Part shown: in pieces, positions 23,591 to 35,757 of the stretch | Numbering within the stretch: the stretch's first letter is position 1 | Layout: every line of letters begins with the position of its first letter | Assembly: GCA_021399435.1 (NCBI GenBank) | Contig: JAJTUP010000029.1 | Location: forward strand, 682,001 to 746,000 | Reading direction: 5' to 3' | DNA length: 64,000 bases | DNA from: Diaporthe sp. PMI_573 | Taxonomy: Eukaryota > Ascomycota > Sordariomycetes > Diaporthales > Diaporthaceae | The notes under the pieces: model-generated | Seen by the model: only the letters and a program-made list of their open reading frames with translations | What the model was told of the DNA's origin: nothing | Database searches by the model: none | Position numbers and translations under genes: made by a program

Positions 23591-25678
23591 GATGACTCAA
23601 GTACAGACTCGACAAATACCAAAGATAAGTTACTATTGTGAATATTATAATCCAATTTTGCGCCGCGAAGCTACTTTATGAAGAAACAGCTCAGCTTAGC
23701 GATCTGTAGTACATTCTCGTCGCGAGGTGCAAAATAACACCGAACACAGGCGAAATGCTACCAATGGAGAGCCTTCGTGACCGCCTTATACAAACACGAA
23801 TAGATCGCCATCCTTCCCGCCGTCTCCTCAACCACTGCCGGCGATACATCTGGACCGTTGATCGAGTAATGGCCAAGGCTTTACCAAGCTCGAGCCCAAG
23901 GAGCTAGCCAGATACTTATGCGTGTCACAACGCTCTTCCCCGCGGGGTTAGATTGAAAAGCTTCGAAAATGGAGGAGGGTGGTAGCAATGCGGGTGGGCC
24001 GGCGGCAGACGCGTGACTGGCGAAACAGAGTTATGGAATGAATCGTTTGGTATGGTCAAGAAACACAAACAGTGGTGAATGTGAAGAGCGCCGAGGTTGG
24101 CGAACTTGGCACATAGGTCCCTCCTCGCCAAACCTCGAACGCCTAGACGGCTGGGCCACCTAGGGTTGGTTAGATTATCCGTCATGGGCGCTATCCCCGC
24201 ACGGCATGTAAATTAGCTGATTTGACTTTAGTCGTTTGTAGATTTTCCATCTCTCGATCTTGCTAGGACGTCGCCTGGGCGAATATGAGACGGAGCAAGG
24301 GAGGCACACCTCATGTCGACCAAGTGCCTCTGGGCCTGTTGGCGATGATAACATGGCGCCCCGAGCGTGGCTGTGCAACTTTAGAGATGTAACATCGTCG
24401 TTGTATGTCGAAGAACTATCTCCGAGAAGGAAGACTAATGTTGGTTTGCTGTACTTACTTTCACGATACTTCGCCGTGCTTGAGGGATTTACGATCAACC
24501 CATATCCATGTCTCGCGACTCCTCAAGAGACGACTTGGCTGTTTGGAGGACTGAATGATGCACATATGGCATGACAATTAGAATACTACTGCTTCGTGTC
24601 TTGAGGGGGAGGGAATGCTGTCAATTTCTGGTCACATGTGATAGAGTATTTTGAAGAATATCGCGGGTAGCAGAAAAGTTGAGCTGCTCCCCAAAGCCAG
24701 TCAATTTATCGTACATCCGTGCTCTCGCTACAAGCGTCATCGGGAGGACGGGCCGAAGGCTGTTAGCATTCAAGATGTGCATGTGCGGACACTGCATTCA
24801 GGAGGACCCTATCTTTGCCGTCGTTATTGCTATCAGTTGGGTGGATGAACTTGAGCTTCCAGGTCCACGACAGTTTCAAGGAATATTAATTGTTGTCAGT
24901 AATTTTGCAAGGAATTCATGCCTTCAATAGCTGTCTTGCAGCTTACAGACGGGCAACAACGCGCAGGGAGCTAGACCTGCTGTGTGAGCGGTGGCCGCAT
25001 TACTGAGGCCCTCAATACAACCACGGGAAAAATGTAAGTAAGCAGCCAATCCAAGTGAGGAAGGATTCCGACATGCGTTCGCATTCTCGTCTGTCATCCC
25101 GCCCCTATAGCGTTTGACCGGCTATAGTTATGCATATTCAAGGTCTCGATGGGCAGAACCGCGCCGACCCGAATGAGGGCATATTTCGCTCATTGGAGCC
25201 CGTAGCTTGAATCCTTCAGAGTCTGTTCGGCCACTCGTGCTCCTCTTACTCTGGCTCCCTGGGCCCATCTGCACAACTCGGTCTGTAAGTAATCGTGGCC
25301 ATTCCTCCTTGGGAGGATGTATACATGCTGTGCCTCGTTACCCTGTGAAACCCGTATTCAATACTGCAGTCATCTTCCATCTCACCTACATTAAGACTTC
25401 CTTTTCCATCCTTCCATGGCTTGGCGTGGATGATACGAAGCCGAATAGCTGCGGCCGGATAAATCATATAGGCTCTGGACCGGTCAGGAATATGAAGACC
25501 GGTAAGATTTTGATCGGACTCGCGTAGAAGGGCGACAGTATAAATAGCCAAAGCAGATCTACTCCCAATGAACAAATATTCCACTGCAGCAAGCCCACAG
25601 GGTTGATCTAATCTCCTCATTGAAGCTGTACACAGTCCGACTTTGTCTCACCGCAATCGTTACTCAGGCATCATCATC
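23591..25678. other. Intergenic region between transporter and small secreted protein
   Basis: 2.1 kb between divergent genes. I find only short overlapping ORFs with no recognised domain. The right part is the promoter of the small secreted protein gene. No RNA gene recognised. Confidence 0.4.
25539..25546 (+). promoter_or_regulatory. Putative TATA box of the small secreted protein gene
   Basis: TATAAATA, 132 nt before the ATG at 25679. It is a strong match to the consensus, as is common for induced effector-type genes. Inferred from position only. Confidence 0.5.
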
Positions 25679-26280
25679 ATGCAGTCCTTCAAGTCAATCG
25701 CGATCCTGCTCCTAAGGTAATTATGATTAGCTCCTGGACATTCATCGCAATCTTCGCGGACAGAGGCCGCTGATATTTCTCTCGACAGTTCCATTGTGGC
25801 AGCTTTGCCCCAGGAAAAAGGCGGCGCGCCTTCATACACGTTGACAACCATTACAATCGGTCTGCCTTCGTCCTGTACCATGAAGCCCACGCAGACCATC
25901 ACGGCCACGACCGGGTGCCCGACGCCCTGCGCTACTTGGGCCAATAACTGCTGGGATGACCGTCAGTTCCCCCTTTTCTCCATACAATTGTCGACTCCGT
26001 AGGACGGCTCTCGGCAGAATTCCGACTAATGCAAATATAGGTGCCGTTGAGTTGGAGTGCGGATGTCCAAGCATGACTGTTCAGCCGGTCACAGAGACAG
26101 TCTGTCCGACTGTGACGAGTTGTATGCAGTGCACGGTAAGTAGATCTCCTCAAGACTACTACTGCCCAATGGTCTCGTGTGAGTTGAAACAGACCCGCTA
26201 ACTGATCTTTTTAGACGGGATGGGGCTTGATTACGGTGACACCCACTAACTGCCCTACCCCGACTCCCACGCCTCTCTAG
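25679..26280 (+). CDS. Small cysteine-rich secreted protein
   Basis: Model join(25679..25716,25789..25961,26041..26135,26215..26280), 123 residues; introns of 72, 79 and 79 nt, all in frame with good branch sites (GACTAAT, GCTAAC). Residues 1-19 form a signal peptide ('SIAILLLSSIVAALP'). The mature part has ten Cys and many Thr/Pro: 'GLPSSC', 'TTGCPTPCATW', 'NNCWDD', 'ELECGCPSMT', 'ETVCPTVTSCMQC', and ends in a TPTPTPL tail. The even Cys number suggests disulfides in an extracellular protein. No named family is recognised; it could be an effector or a wall-associated protein. Four short exons and a TATA box suggest a real, regulated gene. Confidence 0.75.
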
Positions 26281-29078
26281 GTCTAAGGCAAATAACGGCA
26301 CCGTCACTCCAACGCCGTCCTTGACTCGGGCCAGTGCGAAAATAGGAAGGGGGATGTTGGAAGTGGAAAAGGCTCGAATTTTGCAAGTACTGCTCGATGC
26401 CATAAAAGTATTGAATAATCGTAAAGGCCAACATTCCCTTTCGCCGCGTTTCACAGCCTACAATGTGTCAATGTCCATAAATCCGCCCAGTTTCGCGTTC
26501 GTGTTAATGATCCGGCCCATGAGTAAGAACCTCAAAATTAAAGACTTTGGTGATAATGTGAACCCTGGGAGTGTCATGCAAAACTCACAGCAGCCGCCCA
26601 GGTAAGGCTACATACGAACTCATCCATTTTCGCGGAACTTGAGAGGTGCATTGCCGCCGACCAAGACAACAGCGGTGTCACTCCAGAACAAGCTCCCCAA
26701 GCTTTCATTTTGCACCGGAGGCCTCATGCGACTGGGAGCCACGACGGCAGACAAATGTCCAGGATCTCATGTCTCAATGAGGCAAATCACCACCTCTTCA
26801 AAGTCTCGTTCCGAGCGTTTCGTATGGGTAACCTCGAGATCCTTAAGACTGCACAAGTTCAGAAACCCAAAGATTTTGCGCTGCAGGTTGCTTGAAAGAC
26901 GACGGCGGTACTATCGAACAAGTGCCTCGAGTAGCGATTCAAAATAAGCACCAGCAGGAGCATCTTGGGGAACCTTCGCTTGGTGAAGCAAAGGCAATAT
27001 GTTCCGAAGCAAGAACGTAACTACTGGCGTCATACTTGCTGCACTGCTGCAGGCTGCAGGCTGCAGGCTGCTGGCCGCAGGGCACTTAGGTCTCTACGCG
27101 AGGTAGGTTTGCCCCTCTTGCGGCTTGCGTATTGTACGACTGGTAAGAGAAATTAGACTGGGCAGAACTTGGGCAGGGCATGCAGGCAGCACTGACTAGA
27201 CCTTTTCAGCATACTTGCAGGAGACCAGGCCATTTCGAGCTGAGCCCACGGCGTCGCTCCTCATATCTGTCACATTCGCTTCGACCTCCTTTCTTCTCAC
27301 ATGTTGCGCTCGCAGTAATTAAGCTTTGTGCCATGAATCTCGAAACATTTGTTCGAATGTTACAAACTATTCACGTGGCTGAGACCATTGAACGGCCTCC
27401 TAGCCAAAAAGTAGAGAATTGTGATCTACACTTGTTGCAACGATGGACCCAGCCACAGCCATTGGCATGGCCTCGGCGGCGACCGTGTTTGCAGATTTCG
27501 AATACAAACATCGCACATTCTGCCAGTCCCATTCGACCCTGCCACAAGTACCTCGTCTCCTATGAAGTCCAACCCACACATCATGCTACTTTTCCCGAGA
27601 AGCTTGACTATCGCTCAAGGGCAGACCTGATTCTTATTGATCCAACTTATCATGGCCGGTCCGAGGCAGCCGGTGCACGCGCACATCTGCGAGGTAAACT
27701 TAGCTAATGCATGTGCAGTCATTGTATTGTTTATTTTACCTTCTGTTGGGGCGTAGCTGTCCCATCCGTACCAGCAAGGCAATTCAGCACCTGGTTCTTG
27801 TTTCCAAAAGACAGGAACTCGTTGAAGCAGGCACTGGCGTTGATGACCGACCTGCAAGAATCGCTATTGACGTCGCAGGGGCCATCCGACAGGGCGGACG
27901 AGATGAAAACAAGAATGAGACTAGTTTGGATACGCATCGTATTGAGCTGGGTTGCAAGCAGGGTGACCTGATGTCCTGGCAGAATGGAAGCACGGGGATC
28001 TCATATTTAGGACTTCTTCAAGACCACTAATGGCATCAATCGTAACACAGATATGCATGCCACTAGAGGAGGAACGTTGGTACTATGGCTAAATGCCTCG
28101 GTGCGGGGGGTGGTGAGCCCCTTTTCGGCACTTGGGCAATTGGGCCTACATCTTAGTAGGCACTGGAAGATATGATAAGAGTAGGGTTACTTTGCCAGCT
28201 ATTGTCGATGAATCTTCATTTTATTGGACAACCAACTCATCATGGGCTTGGCTCATCTAGTTTATAGTGCTCATTCAACTGACAGGTGAGCGGTAGGTAG
28301 AGTTGAAAAACAGCGCTTGATTTCTCTATTGTGTATTGCACTGACTTTTTGCTCATTCTCTCAAGTGAAGGGGGAAAAGAAATGGAATGAAGAGATACCG
28401 AAAGAAGTACCAGTTCTCTGAAGCGCATTATATTGCTGCAATACATGGTCTAAAATGACCGACAACAACACCTGCAGACTCCCGCGCCGTAACGTTCAGT
28501 CCCTTGTGTGGTCTACAAGCACACTCTGAACGATGAAAAAATTATTGGCTCACAGTCAGTACCATGTGAACAAGCATTATTCCATAAGCATTACGGATCG
28601 GCACGTGAAGATCCGCAAAGAGCTCGATAAACGACTTATATGACATGTCTCATACCACTTTGCTATAAACGGAAACGGAGAATTACCCTTCGTTCCCCAC
28701 GAAAGCTCGTGGTTCACCACACCCATTGATATTCCTGTACCACGTCACTCAAATGTAGTTGATTCACCAATGGGTATTGTGACGGAAATTGATACTGTCT
28801 ATCGGTTCATCCTACTTGCCGCTGATAGGATAATCCCGAGCATGACCTGTTCCACCCTTCGCTAGCTATCAACGGTCTGTTCTAGAGGGAAAGGTAGGCA
28901 GGAACTACGTTAACCCATCACCCGCGGCAAATCATTCACCCTCCAAAAATAGAGCTACGTGAGGATATCTTTGCATTTAAGAGGTCCCACTCAGAATAAG
29001 TCGCTGATATCTCTGCCTCGTCAGTACTAACTATTCCTCGCTGAAGCTCAACGAAAAGCATAAGACACCAGAAACATA
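26281..29078. other. Intergenic region with one possible NLR-type N-terminal remnant
   Basis: 2.8 kb without an intact gene. 27049-27075 has a direct repeat of 'caggctg'. A short coding remnant at 27443-27565 is listed separately. ORFs around 27180-28030 overlap in several frames and have no recognised domain. Confidence 0.4.
27443..27565 (+). pseudogene. Possible remnant of an NLR/ankyrin-type N-terminal domain
   Basis: A 40-codon ORF that starts 'MDPATAIGMASAATVFADF' and stops after 'LPQVPRLL'. This opening strongly resembles the start of fungal NACHT/ankyrin STAND proteins (MDP-[LV]-[TS]-A-[IL]-G-[LMV]-A-...-F-x-D-F). Nothing downstream continues the domain convincingly, although a GTACCT donor precedes the stop. 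It is either a fragment or exon 1 of a decayed gene. Confidence 0.35.
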
Positions 29079-30358
29079 ATGTATCGTCGTATAATCTTTC
29101 TCGTGGCGCTGTTCACCCTGAGCAGCGCGCTTATCCGCTTCCAATGCTCGCAACTGGTAGTCCAAAGACTCGACCCGTTGGTGAACCCTGGGCAGGTTCC
29201 TTCAGCCCATGTTCACCAGATCGTCGGCGGTGTACGTTGATGCTCTCACATTGATGATGCTGTCTCTCTAATGAGAACACACAGAATGCATTCAATGCCT
29301 CGATGGCTCCCTCAAGAGACCTGCCCGGTGAATCAACATGTACCACCTGCTCCTTCAGCGAGGACTTTTCCAACTACTGGACGGCGGTGCTGTACTTCCG
29401 CGCACGAAACGGGACATTCAAACGCGTCCCGCAGATGTCACAGATCAGTGGGGCCCAGGGCGGCATCACCGTCTACTATATGCAGGACGCACTCTACGAC
29501 ACGGCCCAGAAGTCCAAGGTCACGTCGTTCAAGCCGGTAAGTCAAAAGATAGGACTCAGCTGCCTCTATATCGCGACTTCATGTGGTCTGACGATACCAT
29601 CAGGGCTTCCGCATGTTCATCGGCGATGTCAACGCACGCAGAAGAGAGGACGTCCTCAAATTCCGACAGCTGACCTACACCTGCATGGAGAACTCAGGGA
29701 CACGAGCACCCGAGACACTTGGTACGTCCGGCTAGGCCCCTTTCACCCTGAGCTTGGGTTCGATATGGACACTGGTACTAACACACACACCAAGGCATGC
29801 CGACCAAGCCCTGTCCCGTCGGGATCATGGTCAACGCGCGGTTCCCGACATGCTGGGACGGAGTGAACCTGGACTCTCCGGACCACATGGCGCACATGGC
29901 ATATCCCGAGAGTGGCACCTTTGAGAGCGGCGGGCCGTGCCCAGCCAGCCACCCCGTGCGCATGGCGCAGGTCCTTTTCGAGGTCGTCTGGGATACGCGC
30001 CAGTTCAACAACAAGGCCGATTGGCCCACGGACGGCAGCCAGCCTTTCGTGTGGTCGTTTGGAGACGCCACTGGGTATGGAAACCATGCCGATTACGTCT
30101 TTGGCTGGAAAGGCGACGCCCTGCAAAAGATTCTGGATACACCCTGTGTGGTGAATTGTGCGGGAGCAAAGAGCCAGTCCACAGCCGCCATGAATCAATG
30201 CAAGCAGGCGGCCGTGGTGAATGAGAATATTGACGGATGTACGTTGTGTAATCCACTGTTTCTGACAGCATGACAGCTGCTGACCTAGTGCGCTCTATCT
30301 AGGGCTCACCGAGCTTCCCGGCGGTCACTCAGTCCAATACGGACCAAGGAGCGATTAG
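29079..30358 (+). CDS. Secreted DUF1996 domain protein
   Basis: Model join(29079..29231,29285..29536,29604..29721,29795..30238,30303..30358), 340 residues; introns of 53, 67, 73 and 64 nt, all in frame (TACTAAC branch in the third). A signal peptide or N-terminal membrane segment covers residues 1-20. The DUF1996 hallmarks are 'QRLDPLVNPGQVPSAHVHQIVGGNAF', 'CTTCSFSEDFSNYWTAVLYF', 'YYMQDALYD', 'GFRMFIGD', 'CPVGIMVNARFPTCWDGVNLDSPDHMAHMAYP' and the final 'NIDGWL-ELPG'. The domain is common in extracellular fungal proteins of unknown activity, some reported to bind or act on cell-wall or plant polymers. Length is typical, without the C-terminal WSC or CBM add-ons seen in some members. Confidence 0.9.
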
Positions 30359-31319
30359 AGTAAATCTCTACCCTCTTTCGGTATTCACCGATGATTTTGT
30401 ACTTCTGTAGGTGGGGATAACTTGACGAGATCGAAATCTTGCAAAGGTTGTTAAAGAGGAGCCATGCCAAGGGGAAATACGAGGCGCAGATACCTTTCTT
30501 TACCGATCATACCTTGAATATCTACTAGTCCTCTGCGTCATTGAGATATTACCAAGTGCTTCTCATATGTTAAAATGTAGTCCACCTAACCGATAGGTAG
30601 AAAAGGCTGACGATGAAAACGTTTATCGATCTCTGCTACGCAGCACTCCCATTGTAGTCCTAAGAGTTGTGAGCAAACTTTAGGTGCGCTATCCGACAGT
30701 TAACCACCTACAGAAAATTACACCTGGAGACAGCCGCATCTACAGGCCTCACGGTGAGGAGAGTGGTTTGAAGCGGAAAGACACCAGCATTGAGAAAATG
30801 ACAGAAATGTTTGGATGCGACTTGAAAATATGACCTGTGCGGCCTGGTTTAGAGACCGGCAACAAATTGTTTGAGAGATAAATCGCTATACAGAACGGAA
30901 CGCAAGTCAATACACGATGTAAAATACATCGCAGGGCGTATAGCGGGATTCCTGGCATCTTTCCAATTTATAGAAAGGGGCAGAAGACCCGCACGCACCA
31001 GAGGCTCCCATTTCTACAGCAAATCGATAGGGTAACAATCTCCTGTGCTCCCCAAGATCGTCACATTTATCCGCTTGTGGAACATATGGAGCAGTTAGAT
31101 TCAATGTTGAGGTAATCCAAACATATCACTGGACACCAAGAAAGGAATATTGGGTTCACAATAGTTGATTGTTGTTTTGTGTATCAAGTCTGTGTACCCC
31201 TTGGCCTGAGCACGATGTTTTCTTGTTTCTGGATCCCTGTGGTATCCTGTGCTCGTGTGACCGTATGTCCCCACCAAATATGGAAAACCCTCGAAACCAT
31301 ATTGCTTAGTAGATTACTC
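30359..31319. other. Convergent intergenic region
   Basis: 0.96 kb between the DUF1996 gene and the RNase H-like gene, holding both 3' ends. AT-rich short ORFs only; nothing recognised. Confidence 0.4.
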
Positions 31320-32361
31320 CTAGCAGACGGCAGAGCACCTATCGTTCGAAATTCGGAGTTTGCGGAAGTTCTCAACGATGAGCTGTCGAGACTCGGCTTG
31401 AGTTTCTTTTGTTGAAGATGAGGCTGACGTTGCCTGTTGGGCAAGCAGCGATGGGCAACCGCGGCAGGCCCTCCGCGTGTGCGCAAGTTCTTGCCGAAGA
31501 TAGGCACGATGACATGGCTTGAGGTTTCGATCTTGACGCAGGCTCTGAAAAGATGGCAGTGTCTTTGACATGGACAGTGCCGGTGGTGTTGTTGCAGCTT
31601 CAGCAAGTCTGTACCGCTCGGCAGTTGCATGGTGCGGCAACCATTGCAACTGAAGTTTGGCACCGAGTTTGCGGCGAAGAAAGCGTGATTTCTTGACGAC
31701 ATCCACTAGGGCTGGTGTAGCCTGCACCTGCTGAGTGGTGGAGTCGATGGAGTGAGATGTGCGGATGCTGCGGAGACGGCCTTGATGCCGAGTGATGGAG
31801 CCGATGTTGCGAGCTCGATCGAGTCTGCGGAGAGCGTCCTGACAGTGCGTGAGAATTGTGATCTTAGGCGCCCTGTGTTGATTTGGGGTGCGGAGAAGAT
31901 GTGAGGTCGCCAGGCTCAGACATCTCGAGATGGCGATCAACCCTGCCTTATCGCCTGCCGCGGATGATTCTTGATTTTCTTGTTTTTTGTTTGCGATGCC
32001 GGCAACGCATGCGAAGTAGAACCGGTTAGAGGGGTCAAAAGCCGTCCCAGAAGTCTCGGTTGCAAGTTTGATGGCTATATCATCTGTGACCGGTATGTTG
32101 ACTGCAAAAAGGTTAGATATCAAGGCACTAATGAGAAATTGTGGATAAAAGATACTTACCAACACCCTCAAACGGTAGATTCAGGACCTCGAAATCGAGC
32201 CTAAGGCGCTCAAAATGGAGGTTGAGGTCCTCAACCGATGTGCCACGCACACATTGGTTGAGTTTAGAAGCCTCCACAGCCGCATGCTTTTTTGTGGTTT
32301 TGTGATGTCTGTTATTATGAGTGGCCTTGAGGTTACGCTCGTTGTTCTTCTTGTACATCAT
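31320..32361 (-). CDS. Degenerate RNase H-fold protein
   Basis: Model complement(join(31320..32101,32160..32361)), 327 residues, with one 58-nt intron (GTAAGT...TTTGCAG) that keeps frame. A further 96-nt intron (32434-32529) probably lies in the 5' leader. The order of segments fits an RNase H fold: a strand at 'RFYFACVAGI', a helix at 'KAGLIAISRCLSLATSHLL', the strand 'PKITILTHCQDALRRL' where active enzymes have TDSQ, then 'LQLQWLPHHATAERYRLAEAA' where they have W-x-x-G-H-x-x-x-x-GNE-x-AD. The catalytic Asp/Glu positions are not kept, so nuclease activity is unlikely. It may derive from a retroelement RNase H domain kept as a host gene. Fold assignment is by pattern only. Confidence 0.55.
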
Positions 32362-33314
32362 GACGTTCGCAAGATTGTGAAGGTTGTTGATGTGATAATG
32401 GTTGGTTGTTTGAAGAACTGCAGATATAGATATCTGTGAGAGAATTAGTATTAGTTTCCATGGTACTAGAGAGGAGGCGTGTATGTACGTGCGGGAGTGT
32501 AGAGGGGCAGACGGGCAGGGGGGGCTTACCTGACTAGTTTGTGGAGGCTTGTTCTGAACGGAAGCAGTTGAAGACCGACATGTAGTGATAGTCTGATGAA
32601 TAGTGACTCGAGACCACTTTGAGTGTGGTAGCTTTTTGAAGTGGCTGCAGGCAGGCGACTCTTGTAGTATTGTTTTTTTTCTTCTTTGTTTGGAGTAGAG
32701 GTATGTTTGAGAGTAGAATTTTGAGAGAAGTGATTTGAAGAGTGGTGGCTGCAGACTGACTTCGACAGTAGGTTTGAAGACTAGTGGCTCGAGCACCTTG
32801 AAGGTCTGTTTTGCAAATCCGAGGTATGTATAGCGACGAAAGGTTTGAAAAAGAAAATGTCGTGGGGGGAACCACCTTTATATATCTTTCAGGATGTCGG
32901 GAGGGCAACTAATTGCAACTAGTAACTCTTTGTACTTAAGCTTAAAAGGTGATCGGACTCTAGTAGTCGACAAATTGTGTCTAGTAGGTTTTAGTCTTCA
33001 AGCCCATATGCAACGGCTTGATGAATACTCGCAGTGAGTCGATCTTCACTAGTGGTCACAAGTCTTACGGCTAGTAATTTTTAGTGCTTGAAACTTCCAA
33101 GGTGATTGGACTCTAGTAGTCGAATATTTGTGTCTTGCAAGTTTAAGTCTCTAACTCCAACACCTTGATGAGTACTCACAGTGAGTCAATCTTGGACTAG
33201 TAAACTTTCTTCTTTCTAATTATGCCCGGCGCCTCGAATATTCTTTACCGTACACTCAAAAAGCCGGACCAAGTCTTCTCTAGATTGTTGCGACGCTTTG
33301 CTATCCGGCAGTAG
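32362..33314. other. Divided spacer with a degenerate tandem repeat
   Basis: Contains the 5' leader and promoter of the RNase H-like gene (to about 32900) and a two-copy degenerate tandem repeat (32941-33215, listed separately), and ends at the 3' end of the ACS transporter gene. No additional gene seen. Confidence 0.45.
32941..33215. repeat. Two-copy degenerate tandem repeat, ~153-bp unit
   Basis: Copy 1 carries 'ggtgatcggactctagtag' at 32948 and 'tactcgcagtgagtcgatc' near 33026. Copy 2 carries 'ggtgattggactctagtag' at 33101 and 'tactcacagtgagtcaatc' near 33182. Several differences in these blocks are C/T or G/A transitions, as left by repeat-induced point mutation, with a few small indels. 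Confidence 0.75.
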
Positions 33315-35098
33315 CTACGTAGAAGTTGGTGGGGCAGGCAATGACTGAGCGAGGGTGTTGTCTTTGGCCCTGTTCACGGGAGTTGTTTCGTCGTCGGATG
33401 GTGGTTCGTCGTGACCCTCTTCGAAAACCCTGCCGATCTCTCCTTTGGCCCTACCCCTCCTTTCCAACCATGCTATCAAGAGTATGATCGGGATGGTTAG
33501 AGCTCCAGTAATGAGACTGGAAATGTATCCTTTGTTGTAATCTGGGGCATCGGTGACAGGATAGAAAACAATCGGCCACCCTAAGAAATTTGTCAGTGTT
33601 GACTTCCGCTGTCATCGGTGACAAAGCAAATACTTGAAGGGAAACGATTATCAGGGAAAGTTTGATAGCTAACCGTCCTCGGACAGGAAAGTTGTTAAGG
33701 ATCTATCAGCAAAAGCTCTTGCAACTTTACTTACAGCTCACAAAGGCAAAGTCGAATGAATTCATAAACCCAGTCGTGATGGCTCTCAGCTGCACATCTT
33801 GCGCTGTCAGGTCGGCCATCCACGTATACCACAGCGCCTGTGGCGCAAATGTGGAGCCAAGCAGGTAGAATGCGAAGAAATAGCCAGCATCGTTGGCAGG
33901 GTGTGCAACGAGTATCGCACTTCCCACGACAAACGTCACGCCAATAGCCAAGGAACACTCCCAGCGAGATCGAATGCGGTCAGATATGGCGGTATAGATC
34001 AGCGTCGCGACGATGGCTACTGCATATTTGCCAGTGGGATAGTTGTTCTGCTGGATGACACTGTAGCCCCTCGAAGCCATCCAGAGTTGCATCACGTTGT
34101 TGGTCAGCGACTGGACACACAGGGAGTAGACTGGAAGAAATTAGCTTGATATGCATCTTCCTTCGGTCTCTTCGGCGACTCACGCATGAACACTGTGGGA
34201 AGCAGCCAGAATTGCCAACTCAAAAGCACGCGTCGGAACACAGTGAGATCCCATGTAGTCTTTCGAGACTCGCCAAGACGCCGAATCGCGCATTCCTTCT
34301 CCTCTTCAGTCAGGAAACGTGCTGACTTGTGGTGTGGCAGATCAGGGATGGCGAGCCAACCTAGACGGACGGTCAACGTGACTGAACCATTGATGCGTGC
34401 TCAGTCTCGAGCTGGGTATGTAACACTCACCAAACAATGCAAATGGGATAGTCATGACCGAAACCACGATGAACATCCACCGCCAAGGAGGCAATGAGCT
34501 TTTGCCACCGAGTGATCCAAGCAAGGCCGCCTGGATCCAACCGCCAGCCATGTTGCCTAAATTTCCAAAGCCGCAGAACACAGCGGCCCGAGTCCCAAGC
34601 TCGGACTGCTTGTACCAAGAACCATATATGAAATGCGCGCCGACGCTGCAGGTATGTTAATTCGTATCAAATTGCAGCCGGACGAGAAGCAACATACTAG
34701 GCAATAGCGGAAAACGCTCCTTCGAAACCATTGAGCACGAAGACCTGCCACACGTGTTCTACCCGGAAGGTTATGAGAGTCAAGACGCTCCACACCGTGT
34801 TCGCCAGAACGAAGACATATCTTGGCCGTACAATGGTTAAAGCTGCAGTCGAAGGCATCTGCATGACCGCGTAGCAGACCAGATAAATCGTGGACATGTA
34901 GTTGAAATCCTTGCCTTGAAAGCCGACATCCTCCTTCATACCACTGATATAAGCAGTGCCGTAGCTAGCGCGATTGATGCCGAAGAGGAACCAGATGAGC
35001 GAGAAGTATATCAGGACAGTGCTGTCTAGCTTGATAAGCAGGGACCGCTCGACCGACGGAGGGCCCCAGATTGTGGTCTTGAGTCTGGACAGTGCCAT
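33315..35098 (-). CDS. MFS anion:cation symporter (pantothenate/allantoate permease-like)
   Basis: Model complement(join(33315..33580,33735..34130,34184..34360,34431..34645,34698..35098)), 484 residues; introns of 154, 53, 70 and 52 nt, all in frame. Twelve transmembrane segments are expected. Hallmarks of the ACS/liz1-Dal5 group: 'IKLDSTVLIYFSLIWFLFGINRASYGTAYISGMKED', 'GKDFNYMSTIYLVCYAVMQMPS', 'FEGAFSAIAYVGAHFIYGSWYKQSELGTRAAVF', 'GNMAGGWIQ', 'PDLPHHKSARFLTEEE' and a late 'SWWPIVFYPVTDAPDYNKGY'. Members carry pantothenate, nicotinate, allantoate or related anions across the plasma membrane; the substrate here is not decidable. The cytosolic tail is short and acidic. The 154-nt last intron is longer than the others. 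Confidence 0.87.
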
Positions 35099-35757
35099 GA
35101 TAGGTCATAGGGGCTGAGATTAACAGAGAATCTGTCCAAGTTTTGCGGCAATGTTGAGTAAATAAAGTCTACCAGCGGCAGAAGCAGCGTCGTCACGAAA
35201 TGCCGAGGCACAATGACAGAAGAGTCAACTTTGATGGCCGACTCGGGTGGATCCCAGCTGTCCCGCTTATCGCGCCATCGCTGGGTTGCAATCGCGCATT
35301 TCGCACGTTCTTGTGCTTACATCCGAAGGTTACCACAGCAGCTCGCAGTGGCGAAAATGAGCCTAGCTTGGTCTAGGGCCGGTCTTTATCATCCAAACAA
35401 AACTGGTTGCCCAAGAAAAATATGTCGAGCCCTGCCAAGGCGTTTAGCGACAGCAACCAAAGAGTAAGTGGACAACTCCATCGACAATCAGCTTGAGCTG
35501 CAGGTATCAGAGCAAGGCATTGCAAGATAGATTTTTTCACACAATATATACACATATAATGATCCTGTATCTAGTCCAGTCCTCGAATCTGCCCTCATCT
35601 ACCTACACCATTCAGTGAAAATAATGAAACTCCCAGTTTAAAGGTTTTGGTGGAAGTCAAACCCATACCCTTTACGTTTCTAGGCCCCGGATCTGTTGCA
35701 TGCAGCTATCACAATCATTCAGCTTACATACAAGCCCCCAAGTAGATATGTATCAGC
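35099..35757. other. Promoter region of the ACS transporter
   Basis: 0.66 kb between two minus-strand genes: the peroxidase 3' end and the transporter's upstream region. Nothing further recognised. Confidence 0.4.

Noticed and set aside
27180..27707. 175-codon plus-strand ORF
   Set aside because: No domain or compositional sign of a protein; it competes with a short frame (27443-27565) that has a recognisable N-terminal motif.
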